Shown piece after piece: positions 7,792 to 16,676 of a stretch of 64,000 bases of DNA. How positions within the stretch are numbered: the first letter of the stretch is position 1; each line of letters starts with the position of its first letter. Under the pieces are notes generated by a model. The model had not been told where the DNA came from and did no database searches. It saw only the letters and a program-made list of their open reading frames with translations. Source of the DNA: Pseudomonas fluorescens (GTDB taxonomy: Bacteria > Pseudomonadota > Gammaproteobacteria > Pseudomonadales > Pseudomonadaceae); assembly GCF_902497875.1 (NCBI RefSeq), contig NZ_CABVHY010000028.1:1-64000 (forward strand), in the 5' to 3' direction. Made by a program: the position numbers and the translations under genes.

Positions 7792-9690
7792 ATGAGTGCC
7801 TCGTCCCGTTTCCTGGCCTGGTTAGTGTTGCCGGTGTTGGTGTTATGCAGTTTCAATCTGCTGGCCGACACCGTGGAAGGCGCGCCCCAAGCGCTGCATT
7901 TGCTCGACTACATTGGCGCGGATTACCCGGCCACGGTCGAGGCGGGCAAGGTTGTCGATTCCTCCGAGTACCGTGAACAGCTGGAGTTTCTCGGTGTTTT
8001 GCAGGGGTTGATCGGCGGTTTGCCGGCCAAGCCTGAGCGGGCCGAACTGGAGCAAGGTGTCAGCAGCCTGCGCGCCGCCATCATTGCTCGCCAAGACGGA
8101 GCGACCGTCGCCCGCCAGGCGCGGCAGTTGGGAGCGAAGCTGGCGGTGGCCTATGAGGTCAGCCAGGCGCCAATCATCACCCCGGACCCGACTCGCGGTG
8201 CGCCGCTCTACGCTCAGCATTGTTCGGTCTGCCACGGTGACAGCGGCGCTGGCGACGGCCCGGCAGGCGTTGGTCTGACGCCGCCGCCGGCCAACCTGCG
8301 TGAAGCCTCACGCCTGGATCGCTTGAGCCTCTACGCGCTCTACAACACCCTTGGGCTGGGTGTTGAAGGCACGGACATGCCGTCTTTTGCCGATCAACTG
8401 GACGACCGTCAGCGCTGGGATCTGGCGACCTACATTGCGAGTTTTAGCGCCGCCGCGATTACGGCGAACAACCAGAAGAGCTTCAACCTTGCCGATCTGG
8501 CCCGGCAAACCCCGGGCGAAGTGCTGGCCGCCGAAGGCCCTGAAGCCGCGGCGATCTTCCGTGCTCAACGGGCTCAGCCACCACAGGTCAAGCGCGGCCC
8601 GGCTCAGTTGCTCGACTACACGGCGTCGACCCTGGACAAAAGCCTGGCAGCCTATCGCGCCGGCGATCACGAACAGGCTTATGACCTGTCGGTAGCGGCC
8701 TATCTGGAAGGCTTCGAGCTGGTCGAAAGCTCCCTGGATAACGTCGACGCCAACGTACGCAAGGACACCGAAAAATCCCTGATGGCTTTCCGTCAGTCGT
8801 TACAGGACGGTTTGCCGGTGCCCCAGGTCGAGCAGCGTCTGGACGCCGCGAAAGCCAAGTTGAAGCAATCTGCAGGTCTGTTGGGCAGCGATGGTTTGAG
8901 CTGGTCGCTGAGCTATGTTTCCGGTTTGCTGATCCTGTTGCGCGAAGGTCTGGAAGCGATTCTGGTCCTGGCGGCGATCCTGGCGTTCCTGCGTAACACC
9001 GGCCAGCAATCGGCAGTGCGCAGCGTCAACGTCGGCTGGGGTCTGGCGCTGGTGGCCGGTCTGGCGACCTGGGCGCTGGCGGCCTACGTGATCGATGTCA
9101 GCGGTGCCCAGCGTGAATTGCTGGAAGGTTGCACGGCGTTGTTCGCCAGCGTCATGGTGCTGTGGCTCGGTGTATGGATGCACGACCGCCGTCATGCGGC
9201 GGCCTGGCAGAATTACATCAAGAGCAGTCTGGTCAGTGGCGGCGGGCGTTTCGGCTTTGCGATCCTGGCGTTCTTCTCGGTTTACCGCGAGTTGTTCGAA
9301 GTAATCCTGTTCTACGAGACCCTTTGGCTGCAGTCGGGCCCTGCGGGACATAACGCCGTATTGGCCGGAGGTGCGACTGCGCTGGTGCTGTTGATCGGCC
9401 TGGCCTGGGTGATTTTGCGCGGCTCGGCGAAATTGCCCCTGGCGCTGTTCTTCGGGATCAACGCCGCACTGTTGTGTGCGCTGTCGGTGGTATTTGCCGG
9501 GCATGGGGTCAAAGCCTTGCAGGAAGCCGGGATCTTCGGCACCCGGCCGGTGGCGTTCTTTGACTTTGACTGGCTGGGGATCCACGCTGATGCCTATTCG
9601 CTGAGTGCTCAGGCCGTGGCGATTCTGGCGATCATCGTTCTTTACAGCCGTAGTCGCATGGCGGAGAAGCGGCGGGTGCGGGCTTCTTGA
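7792..9690 (+). CDS. Cytochrome c / FTR1 fusion iron permease
   Basis: A 632-residue protein with a signal sequence, a periplasmic domain carrying one c-type haem site CSVCH (Cys 144, Cys 147, His 148; downstream TDMPSFADQ could supply the Met ligand), a helical domain, and a C-terminal FTR1 permease of about seven membrane segments. FTR1 iron motifs are visible as REGLE (residues 384-388) and RELFE (499-503). FTR1 takes up iron that is oxidized on the outside; the fused cytochrome suggests an electron-transfer partner for ferrous iron oxidation, a role inferred from architecture. Fused forms like this occur widely in pseudomonads. Confidence 0.92.
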   Translation: MSASSRFLAWLVLPVLVLCSFNLLADTVEGAPQALHLLDYIGADYPATVEAGKVVDSSEYREQLEFLGVLQGLIGGLPAKPERAELEQGVSSLRAAIIARQDGATVARQARQLGAKLAVAYEVSQAPIITPDPTRGAPLYAQHCSVCHGDSGAGDGPAGVGLTPPPANLREASRLDRLSLYALYNTLGLGVEGTDMPSFADQLDDRQRWDLATYIASFSAAAITANNQKSFNLADLARQTPGEVLAAEGPEAAAIFRAQRAQPPQVKRGPAQLLDYTASTLDKSLAAYRAGDHEQAYDLSVAAYLEGFELVESSLDNVDANVRKDTEKSLMAFRQSLQDGLPVPQVEQRLDAAKAKLKQSAGLLGSDGLSWSLSYVSGLLILLREGLEAILVLAAILAFLRNTGQQSAVRSVNVGWGLALVAGLATWALAAYVIDVSGAQRELLEGCTALFASVMVLWLGVWMHDRRHAAAWQNYIKSSLVSGGGRFGFAILAFFSVYRELFEVILFYETLWLQSGPAGHNAVLAGGATALVLLIGLAWVILRGSAKLPLALFFGINAALLCALSVVFAGHGVKALQEAGIFGTRPVAFFDFDWLGIHADAYSLSAQAVAILAIIVLYSRSRMAEKRRVRAS

Positions 9691-9728
9691 TCTGATTGAA
9701 GCCGAAAGATTTCTGAGGGCAACAAAAT

Positions 9729-10184
9729 ATGCGTGTATGGATCGATGCCGATGCCTGCCCCAAGGCGGCGAAGGAGCAGGTGATCAAGTTTGCCTTGAAG
9801 CGTCAGTTCGAAGTGCTGCTGGTGGCGGGGCAGAGCCAGATCAAACCGGGCTATGCCTGCGTAAAGCTGATCGTGGTGCCCAGTGGCCCGGATGCGGCCG
9901 ACGACTATCTGGTTGAACACGCGTTGCCCGGCGAACTGGTGATTTGCAGTGATGTGCCACTGGCCGATCGATTGATCAAGAAGGGCGTCGCCGCCCTCGA
10001 TCCGCGCGGTAAGGAATTCGATCCACAGAACATGGGTGATCGGCTGGCGGTGCGCAACCTGTTCACCGACCTGCGCGATCAGGGCCAGATGGGCGGCGGC
10101 CCGCCGCCCCATGGCGAACGCGAGAAGCAGGCGTTCGCCAATTCTCTGGACCGGATCCTTACCCGGTTGATGCGCCAGACTTGA
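9729..10184 (+). CDS. YaiI/YqxD (UPF0178, DUF188) family protein
   Basis: A 151-residue protein beginning MRVWIDADACP, the conserved Asp-x-Asp-x-Cys-Pro start of UPF0178, a PIN/NYN-like fold likely to be a nuclease. Later conserved pieces include VPSGPDAADDYLVEHA, VICSDVPLADRLIKKG and the C-terminal GGGPPPHGEREKQAFANSLD. Biochemical function is unproven. The start is supported by the family's N-terminus and a GAGGGC ribosome site. Confidence 0.9.
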   Translation: MRVWIDADACPKAAKEQVIKFALKRQFEVLLVAGQSQIKPGYACVKLIVVPSGPDAADDYLVEHALPGELVICSDVPLADRLIKKGVAALDPRGKEFDPQNMGDRLAVRNLFTDLRDQGQMGGGPPPHGEREKQAFANSLDRILTRLMRQT

Positions 10185-10215
10185 GCCTGACGCGGACCCG
10201 TGGCGAGGCGGCTTT

Positions 10216-10347
10216 TGTGGCGAGGGGGCTTGCCCCCGCTGGGCTGCGCGGCAGCCCCAAAATCAGCCAGCGCATTTTTTTAGAAAGAACCCATAGGCCG
10301 TTTTACGACTGCTTCGCAGCCGAGCGGGGGCAAGCCCCCTCGCCACA
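10216..10347. repeat. REPIN (GGGGGCTTGCCCCC family)
   Basis: Two inverted copies of a REP palindrome, TGTGGCGAGGGGGCTTGCCC... at 10216-10240 and its complement at 10323-10347, bracket about 82 bp. It lies between convergent yaiI and elbB genes, where it may also act as a terminator or mRNA stabilizer. The same family recurs at 48728-48859. Confidence 0.9.
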
Positions 10348-10376
10348 GCAAGCCTGTCACTACATAGTCGCGCTGT

Positions 10377-11045
10377 TCAAAAATCGCTTTCGTGAGTCAG
10401 CTCCAGCACCCGGTCAACCAGTTTGTTAATCCCTGACGCCGCTTCGCTGATGGATTGCGCCAGCATGTAGGCCGGAGTGCTGACCAGTTTGCGTGCCTTG
10501 TCTTCGATGATGTCGCTCACGGCGCACTCCGCATGGGTGGCGCCCATTTTGGTCATGGCTGCGGCGGTCTCGGCATCGTTGCCGATGGTGCAGGTCACGC
10601 CGGGGCCATAGATCTTGGCGGCCAAGGCTGGCGAAATGCAGATCAGCCCGACCGGTTTGCCGGCTTCGGCAAAGGCTTCCGTCAGGGCCAGTACTTCTGG
10701 CTGGATGCTGCAGCCGGCGCCTTCGACGGCGAAGTTGGAGAGGTTTTTTGCCGAGCCGAAACCGCCGGGCACGATCAGCGCGTCGAAGTCGGCGGCGTCG
10801 GCTTCGCGAATATCCTTTACCTCACCACGGGCAATGCGCGCCGATTCGATCAGCACGTTGCGCGATTCAGGCATTTCTTCGCCTGTGAGATGGTTGATCA
10901 CCTGCAATTGCGCAATATTGGGTGCAAAGCACTGCACTTGGGCACCGCGCTGGTCCAGGCGCAACAGGGTGATCACGCTTTCGTGAATCTCGGCGCCGTC
11001 ATAGACGCCACAGCCGGAAAGTATCACTGCAACTTTTTTGCTCAT
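10377..11045 (-). CDS. elbB: ElbB, DJ-1/PfpI family glyoxalase-like protein
   Basis: A 222-residue protein of the DJ-1/PfpI superfamily: MSKKVAVILSGCGVYDGAEIH start, the nucleophile-elbow region DALIVPGGFGSAKNL, and the IYGPGVTCTIGND segment typical of ElbB (isoprenoid biosynthesis protein with amidotransferase-like domain, reported to have glyoxalase activity). The family's reactive Cys is likely in LICISPALA. Length matches the E. coli protein (about 217). It is monocistronic with a convergent neighbour. Confidence 0.93.
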   Translation of the reverse strand: MSKKVAVILSGCGVYDGAEIHESVITLLRLDQRGAQVQCFAPNIAQLQVINHLTGEEMPESRNVLIESARIARGEVKDIREADAADFDALIVPGGFGSAKNLSNFAVEGAGCSIQPEVLALTEAFAEAGKPVGLICISPALAAKIYGPGVTCTIGNDAETAAAMTKMGATHAECAVSDIIEDKARKLVSTPAYMLAQSISEAASGINKLVDRVLELTHESDF

Positions 11046-11159
11046 GGTTTTTTCTCCAGGTTCATGGCGTTAAATGTCCACTAATTTGTCAATCGTTGCC
11101 ATAGGGTTATTTCGCGACTAAACCTAATCTGCGGGTAAAGATTCTGATCAGGTCGCGTC

Positions 11160-12394
11160 ATGAACTTCATCCTTTATGCAGTGCCGTTTTTCTTTGTGCT
11201 GATAGCCGTCGAGCTGTTGGCCGATCGCTGGCGGGGTGTGAGTAATTATCGCGTGGCGGATGCGATCAACAGCCTCAGCACTGGCGTGTTGTCGACCACC
11301 ACCGGGCTGTTGACCAAAGGCGTCGGGCTGATCACCTACGCCTTCGCCTTGCAGCATCTGGCGCTGTTCGAGCTGTCGGCCGAGAGCGTCTGGGTCTGGG
11401 TGTTTGCCTTTGTCTTTTATGACTTCTGCTACTACTGGCTGCATCGCCTGGGGCATGAGCGCAACATCCTCTGGGCGGCGCACTCGGTGCATCACCAGAG
11501 CGAGGACTACAACCTGTCCACTGCGTTGCGCCAGACCAGTACCGGATTCCTGTTGAGCTGGATCTTCTACCTGCCCATGGCGGTATTCGGTGTGCCGTTG
11601 CTGGTGTTCATCAGCGTCGCGGCACTGAACCTGCTCTATCAATTCTGGGTGCATACCCGGCACATACCCAAGCTCGGCTGGTTAGAATGGTTCTTCGTCA
11701 CGCCGTCCAATCATCGGGTCCACCATGCACAGAACGCTCTCTACATGGATCGCAACTACGGCGGGGTGTTCATTATTTGGGACCGATTGTTCGGTTCATT
11801 CCAGGAAGAGGACGACAATGAGCCGGTGATTTTCGGCGTGACCACGCCGCTGGCGAGCTGGAACCCGCTGTGGGCCAACGTGCAGTTTTACGCGCAGTTG
11901 CTGAGCGATGCGCGGCATGCCGAAAGTGCGTGGGACAAACTGCGGATCTGGTTCATGCGTACCGGCTGGCGACCGGCGGACGTGGCGGCGAGGTACCCAC
12001 TGAACAAGCCGGACTTGAGCCAGTTCCGCAAGTTCGAGGTGCCATTGGACGGGCGACAGCAGTGGTACGTCGCACTGCAGTTCAGCGTCTATATCGCACT
12101 TGGCAGCTACCTGATGAACCTGGCTGACAGTTTACCAACGGCCGCACTGGTCTTGGGGTGGAGCGCCTGGCGTTCGGTCTGTTTGTGCTGGGCGTGGCCC
12201 TGGAGAATCGCCCGTGGGCGTTGAAACTGGAGTGGGTGCGCCTGGCACTGAACGTGCCGCTGGTATGGCTGGCGCCGCTGCTGGGACTATGGCCGGCCAG
12301 CGCGGTGGGCTGGATCGGCCTGCTCAGTTACAGCCTGCTCAGTGGTATCGGTCTCTACTGTTGCAGAACCCGACTCACTCGACTGGTGTCGTAG
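11160..12394 (+). pseudogene. Sterol desaturase / fatty acid hydroxylase family protein, frameshifted near its 3' end
   Basis: The first 330 codons encode a membrane di-iron hydroxylase with the histidine boxes HRLGHE, HSVHHQ, and HRVHHAQN. The frame then runs into ARGR and stops at 12224, while the natural continuation (ERLAFGLFVLGVALENRPWALKLEWVRL and two more membrane segments) is in another frame and ends at 12394. One extra G in the GGGG run at 12155-12158 would join both into about 411 residues. So either one base is truly lost, shortening the C-terminal membrane part, or the homopolymer is miscalled. The catalytic core is intact. The end overlaps the convergent DedA gene by 20 bp. Confidence 0.85.
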
Positions 12395-13007
12395 GTTTTC
12401 TGGATTTGAGGTATTCGGCCTGTTCGGCCTGCTCCGCTTCGTAGATCTTTTTCGCCAGGCGGGCATTCTTCAAGCGCCGGCGCAGCCACAGGGCGAAACC
12501 CACCACCAGCAGTGCGCCCAGCACCCATAGCTCGTACTTCTTGACGCTGCCGAGCATCCCTTCGAGCACCGCGCCAAAATGGTAAGCGGCGGCGGCCAGG
12601 GCGGTGGCCCAGATCGCGGCGCCAATCCCGTTGAGCAGCAGATAACGCCCCGGTGGATAACCGGACAGGCCGATCGCCACCGGCATTACCGTGCGCAAGC
12701 CATAGACGAAGCGAAAGCTCAGTACCCAGATATCCGGGTGCCTGCGGATATGCTCCAGCGCCCGATCGCCCATCAGTTGCCAACGCGGTTTACGCGCCAG
12801 CAATTTGCGGCCGTGCTTGCGCCCCAGGAAGTACCACAGCTGATCGCCGGCATAGCTGCCGAGAAAGGCCACGACCACCACCAGGTTGATATCCATGTAT
12901 CCGCGGAACGCGAGGAAGCCTGCGAGCACCAGAATGGTTTCGCCTTCGAAAAACGTGCCGAGAAAAAGGGCGAAGTAGCCGAAATCCTGAAGAAGTTGTT
13001 GGAGCAT
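12375..13007 (-). CDS. DedA family membrane protein
   Basis: A 210-residue membrane protein with the SNARE-associated/DedA domain: FFEGETILVLAGFLAFRG (acidic pair in the first re-entrant helix), GSYAGDQLWYFLGRKHGRK, and the conserved arginine segment FRFVYGLRTVMPVAIGLSG. DedA proteins act as lipid (undecaprenyl- or phospholipid) flippases or transporters and maintain membrane potential. The C-terminus is charged and cytoplasmic. The gene is convergent with the sterol desaturase and divergent from hemB. Confidence 0.92.
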   Translation of the reverse strand: MLQQLLQDFGYFALFLGTFFEGETILVLAGFLAFRGYMDINLVVVVAFLGSYAGDQLWYFLGRKHGRKLLARKPRWQLMGDRALEHIRRHPDIWVLSFRFVYGLRTVMPVAIGLSGYPPGRYLLLNGIGAAIWATALAAAAYHFGAVLEGMLGSVKKYELWVLGALLVVGFALWLRRRLKNARLAKKIYEAEQAEQAEYLKSRKPTTPVE

Positions 13008-13214
13008 TGTCTGGATGCTGGCGAAATGAACGCGCAGCCTACCCCTTCAGGCACATTCAGGAAAGTATCCAAATGTGTCTCGACGTGAACAATTCCTACA
13101 CGGACAATGACTGCGACTAGCGGTCACAGGGGTAAGCACGACTGTAATGACTTAGTCATAATGGCCGCTTATAACTGTCACACTCGCCCGCCAGTGCGGG
13201 CTCAGGAGTCTGCC

Positions 13215-14228
13215 GTGAGCTTTACCCCCGCCAACCGTTTGTTCCCTGCAACCCGCCTGCGGCGCAACCGTCGTGATGATTTCTCGCGTCGTCTGGTGCG
13301 TGAAAACGTCCTGACTGTCGACGACCTGATTCTCCCGGTTTTTGTGCTGGAGGGTGAAAACCGTCGCGAGGCCGTGGCTTCGATGCCGGGCGTTGAGCGT
13401 CTGACCATCGACCTGTTGCTCGAAGAAGCGGCGAAGTGGGTCGAGCTGGGGATTCCTGCGCTGGCACTGTTCCCGGTAACCCCGCCTGAACTGAAATCCC
13501 TCGACGCCGCCGAAGCCTGGAACCCGGACGGCATTGCCCAGCGTGCGACCCGTGCGCTGCGCGATCGCTTCCCTGAACTGGGGGTAATCACCGACGTGGC
13601 GCTGGACCCGTTCACCACCCACGGCCAGGACGGTATCCTCGACGAAGAAGGCTATGTGCAGAACGACATCACTGTCGACGCGCTGGTCAAGCAAGCGCTG
13701 TCCCATGCCGCTGCCGGTGCTCAGGTGGTGGCGCCGTCGGATATGATGGACGGCCGGATCCAGGCGATCCGCGAAGCCCTCGAACTGGCCGATCACGTCA
13801 ACGTGCGGATCATGGCTTATTCGGCGAAGTACGCCAGCGCCTATTACGGCCCGTTTCGCGACGCCGTCGGTTCTGCGCTGAATCTGGGCACGGCTAACAA
13901 GGCTTCCTATCAAATGGACCCGGCCAACAGCAACGAAGCGCTGCATGAAGTGGCCGCCGACTTGTCAGAAGGCGCGGATATGGTCATGGTCAAGCCTGGC
14001 ATGCCGTACCTCGACATCCTTTATCGGGTCAAAGAAGAATTTAAAGTGCCGACCTTTGTCTATCAGGTCAGCGGTGAATACGCCATGCACATGGCGGCAA
14101 TCCAGAATGGCTGGCTGAGCGAAGGGGTTATTCTTGAATCCCTGACCGCTTTCAAACGTGCAGGTGCTGATGGCATCCTGACCTACTTTGCCGTTCGTGC
14201 TGCTCAATTGTTACGAGAGCAAAAATAG
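13215..14228 (+). CDS. hemB: Delta-aminolevulinic acid dehydratase (porphobilinogen synthase)
   Basis: A 337-residue cytosolic enzyme joining two 5-aminolevulinate molecules to porphobilinogen in haem synthesis. The two Schiff-base lysines are K205 (AYSAKYASAYYG) and K260 (MVKPGMPYLD), the same numbers as in the P. aeruginosa enzyme when the GTG at 13215 is used; this GTG has a CAGGAG ribosome site 6 bp upstream, so longer frames from 13107 are rejected. The metal site lacks the cysteine triad of zinc-type enzymes (DVALDPFTTHGQDG), as in the magnesium-type Pseudomonas form. Confidence 0.96.
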   Translation: MSFTPANRLFPATRLRRNRRDDFSRRLVRENVLTVDDLILPVFVLEGENRREAVASMPGVERLTIDLLLEEAAKWVELGIPALALFPVTPPELKSLDAAEAWNPDGIAQRATRALRDRFPELGVITDVALDPFTTHGQDGILDEEGYVQNDITVDALVKQALSHAAAGAQVVAPSDMMDGRIQAIREALELADHVNVRIMAYSAKYASAYYGPFRDAVGSALNLGTANKASYQMDPANSNEALHEVAADLSEGADMVMVKPGMPYLDILYRVKEEFKVPTFVYQVSGEYAMHMAAIQNGWLSEGVILESLTAFKRAGADGILTYFAVRAAQLLREQK

Positions 14229-14246
14229 CCCTCCCAGGAACACGCA

Positions 14247-16472
14247 ATGAATACCGAAGGACTTCTTGAAGTTGCAGTAACTGACGCTCAACCGGTGGTC
14301 GAGCAAGTCGTCGAAACCCCGCCGGAGCCGGAAATCCCGCCACTGGCCGTGGCCGTGGTCGAGCCGCAGCCCGCGGCCCCGACGATTGTGCTTCCAAGCC
14401 TGGATGACAGTAGCCTGTACATTCATCGCGAGCTGTCGCAACTGCAGTTCAACATCCGCGTGCTGGAACAGGCGCTGGATGAGTCCTACCCGTTGCTGGA
14501 ACGGCTGAAGTTTCTGCTGATTTTCTCCAGCAACCTGGACGAGTTCTTCGAAATTCGCGTCGCCGGTCTGAAGAAGCAGATCACCTTCGCCCGTGAACAG
14601 GCCGGTGCCGATGGCCTGCAACCGCATCAGGCACTGGCGCGCATCAGCGAACTGGTACACGGTCACGTCGACCGCCAGTACGCGATCCTCAACGACATTC
14701 TGTTACCGGAGCTGGAGAAGCATCAGGTCCGCTTCATTCGTCGGCGCCACTGGACTACCAAACTCAAGACCTGGGTGCGCCGTTATTTCCGCGACGAGAT
14801 CGCGCCGATCATCACGCCGATCGGTCTGGACCCGACGCACCCGTTCCCGTTGCTGGTGAACAAGAGCCTGAACTTCATCGTCGAGCTCGAAGGCATCGAC
14901 GCCTTCGGTCGCGATTCCGGTCTGGCGATCATCCCGGCGCCGCGCTTGCTGCCGCGGGTCATCAAGGTTCCGGAAGAAGTCTGCGGTGCCGGCGACAACT
15001 ACGTGTTCCTCTCGTCGATGATCCATGCCCACGCCGATGACCTGTTCCAGGGCATGAAGGTCAAGGGTTGTTACCAGTTCCGGCTGACCCGAAACGCCGA
15101 TTTGTCGGTCGATACCGAAGATGTCGAAGACCTGGCGCGCGCCCTGCGTGGCGAGCTGTTCTCCCGTCGCTACGGTGACGCGGTGCGTCTGGAAGTGGCT
15201 GATACTTGCCCGAAACACCTGTCCGACTACCTGCTCAAGCAGTTCAACCTGCATGAAACGGAGTTGTATCAGGTCAACGGCCCGGTCAACCTGACACGCC
15301 TGTTCAGCATCACCAGCCTGGACAGCCATCCAGAGCTGCAATACACGCCATTCACCCCACAGATTCCCAAGCTGTTGCAGAACAGCGAGAACATTTTCAG
15401 TGTGATCAGCAAGCAGGACATCCTGCTGCTGCACCCGTTCGAGTCCTTTACGCCGGTGGTCGACCTGCTGCGTCAGGCGGCCAAGGATCCCCATGTGTTG
15501 GCGGTCCGTCAGACCCTGTATCGCAGCGGCGCGAACTCGGAAATCGTCGATGCGCTGGTCGATGCGGCGCGAAACGGCAAAGAGGTCACCGCGGTGATCG
15601 AATTGCGCGCGCGTTTCGACGAAGAGTCCAACCTGCAGCTGGCCAGTCGTCTGCAAGCGGCCGGCGCCGTGGTGATCTATGGCGTGGTCGGCTTCAAGAC
15701 TCACGCCAAGATGATGCTGATTCTGCGTCGCGAAGCCGGGGAGATCGTCCGTTATGCTCACTTGGGTACCGGCAACTACCACGCCGCCAACGCCCGTCTG
15801 TACACCGACTACAGCCTGCTGACTTCCGATGACGCATTGTGTGAAGACGTCGGCAAGTTGTTCAGCCAGTTGATCGGCATGGGCAAGATCTTGCGCATGA
15901 AGAAGCTGCTGCACGCGCCGTTCACCCTGAAGAAGGGCATGCTCGACATGATTGCCCGGGAAACCCAGTTCGCCCTCGACGGCAAACCGGCGCACATCAT
16001 CGCCAAGTTCAACTCGCTGACCGACCCGAAAATCATCCGCGCGCTGTACAAGGCCAGTCAGTCCGGGGTGCGTATCGATCTGGTGATACGTGGCATGTGC
16101 TGCCTGCGACCGGGTATCGCCGGGGTCTCGCACAACATCCATGTGCGCTCGATCATCGGTCGCTTCCTGGAGCACACGCGGGTGTTCTACTTCCTCAACG
16201 GTGGCGAAGAGCAGATGTTCCTGTCCAGCGCCGACTGGATGGAGCGCAACCTCGACAAGCGCGTCGAGACTTGCTTCCCGGTCGAGGGCAAGAAGTTGAT
16301 TCTGCGGGTCAAGAAAGAGCTGGAGCTTTATCTCACCGATAACACCCACAGCTGGAGCCTGCAGGCGGACGGCCGTTACATACGCAATTCGCCGACCGGC
16401 AACCAGAACCCGCGCAGTGCCCAGGCGACGCTGCTGGAACGTTTGGGCAGTCCGATTCTGAGCGTACGCTGA
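14247..16472 (+). CDS. ppk1: Polyphosphate kinase 1
   Basis: A 741-residue PPK1, which polymerizes the gamma-phosphate of ATP into polyphosphate. Visible motifs: N-terminal YIHRELSQLQFNIRVLEQA, SSNLDEFFEIRVAGLKKQ, phosphohistidine region GFKTHAK (His about 486) with RYAHLGTGNYH, and the second PLD-like active-site part (CCLRPGIAGVSHNIHV, HTRVFYFLNGGEEQMFLSSADWM). The first 50 residues are Glu/Val/Pro-rich and poorly conserved. It follows hemB by 18 bp and faces ppx, so synthesis and breakdown genes are convergent. Confidence 0.96.
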   Translation: MNTEGLLEVAVTDAQPVVEQVVETPPEPEIPPLAVAVVEPQPAAPTIVLPSLDDSSLYIHRELSQLQFNIRVLEQALDESYPLLERLKFLLIFSSNLDEFFEIRVAGLKKQITFAREQAGADGLQPHQALARISELVHGHVDRQYAILNDILLPELEKHQVRFIRRRHWTTKLKTWVRRYFRDEIAPIITPIGLDPTHPFPLLVNKSLNFIVELEGIDAFGRDSGLAIIPAPRLLPRVIKVPEEVCGAGDNYVFLSSMIHAHADDLFQGMKVKGCYQFRLTRNADLSVDTEDVEDLARALRGELFSRRYGDAVRLEVADTCPKHLSDYLLKQFNLHETELYQVNGPVNLTRLFSITSLDSHPELQYTPFTPQIPKLLQNSENIFSVISKQDILLLHPFESFTPVVDLLRQAAKDPHVLAVRQTLYRSGANSEIVDALVDAARNGKEVTAVIELRARFDEESNLQLASRLQAAGAVVIYGVVGFKTHAKMMLILRREAGEIVRYAHLGTGNYHAANARLYTDYSLLTSDDALCEDVGKLFSQLIGMGKILRMKKLLHAPFTLKKGMLDMIARETQFALDGKPAHIIAKFNSLTDPKIIRALYKASQSGVRIDLVIRGMCCLRPGIAGVSHNIHVRSIIGRFLEHTRVFYFLNGGEEQMFLSSADWMERNLDKRVETCFPVEGKKLILRVKKELELYLTDNTHSWSLQADGRYIRNSPTGNQNPRSAQATLLERLGSPILSVR

Positions 16473-16483
16473 GGCGGGACGCC

Positions 16484-16522
16484 GTTTCCCGGGCAACCCT
16501 TCTCGAGGGCTGTCCGGGAAAC
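16484..16522 (+). terminator. Candidate terminator after ppk1
   Basis: Arms GTTTCCCGG (16484-16492) and CCGGGAAAC (16514-16522) plus inner pairing around a TTCTC loop, followed by ATCTTTT. It is 12 bp after the ppk1 stop. Confidence 0.6.
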
Positions 16523-16550
16523 ACATCTTTTAAATGCTAACGGGTCCCGT

Positions 16551-16653
16551 GTAGGAGCTGCCGAAGGCTGCGATCTTTTGATCTTTTCAACAGACAACTC
16601 GGTGTCTGTATGGACGCCAGGATCAAAAGATCGCAGCCTGCGGCAGCTCCTAC
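16551..16653. repeat. REPIN (GTAGGAGCTGCCG family)
   Basis: Inverted arms GTAGGAGCTGCCGAAGGCTG... (from 16551) and its near complement ending CTCCTAC at about 16653 lie between the convergent ppk1 and ppx genes. Both arms include the GATCTTTTGATC / GATCAAAAGATC tail typical of this family. Confidence 0.9.
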
Positions 16654-16676
16654 GAGGTGTTTTGCAGCGGTTTCGG

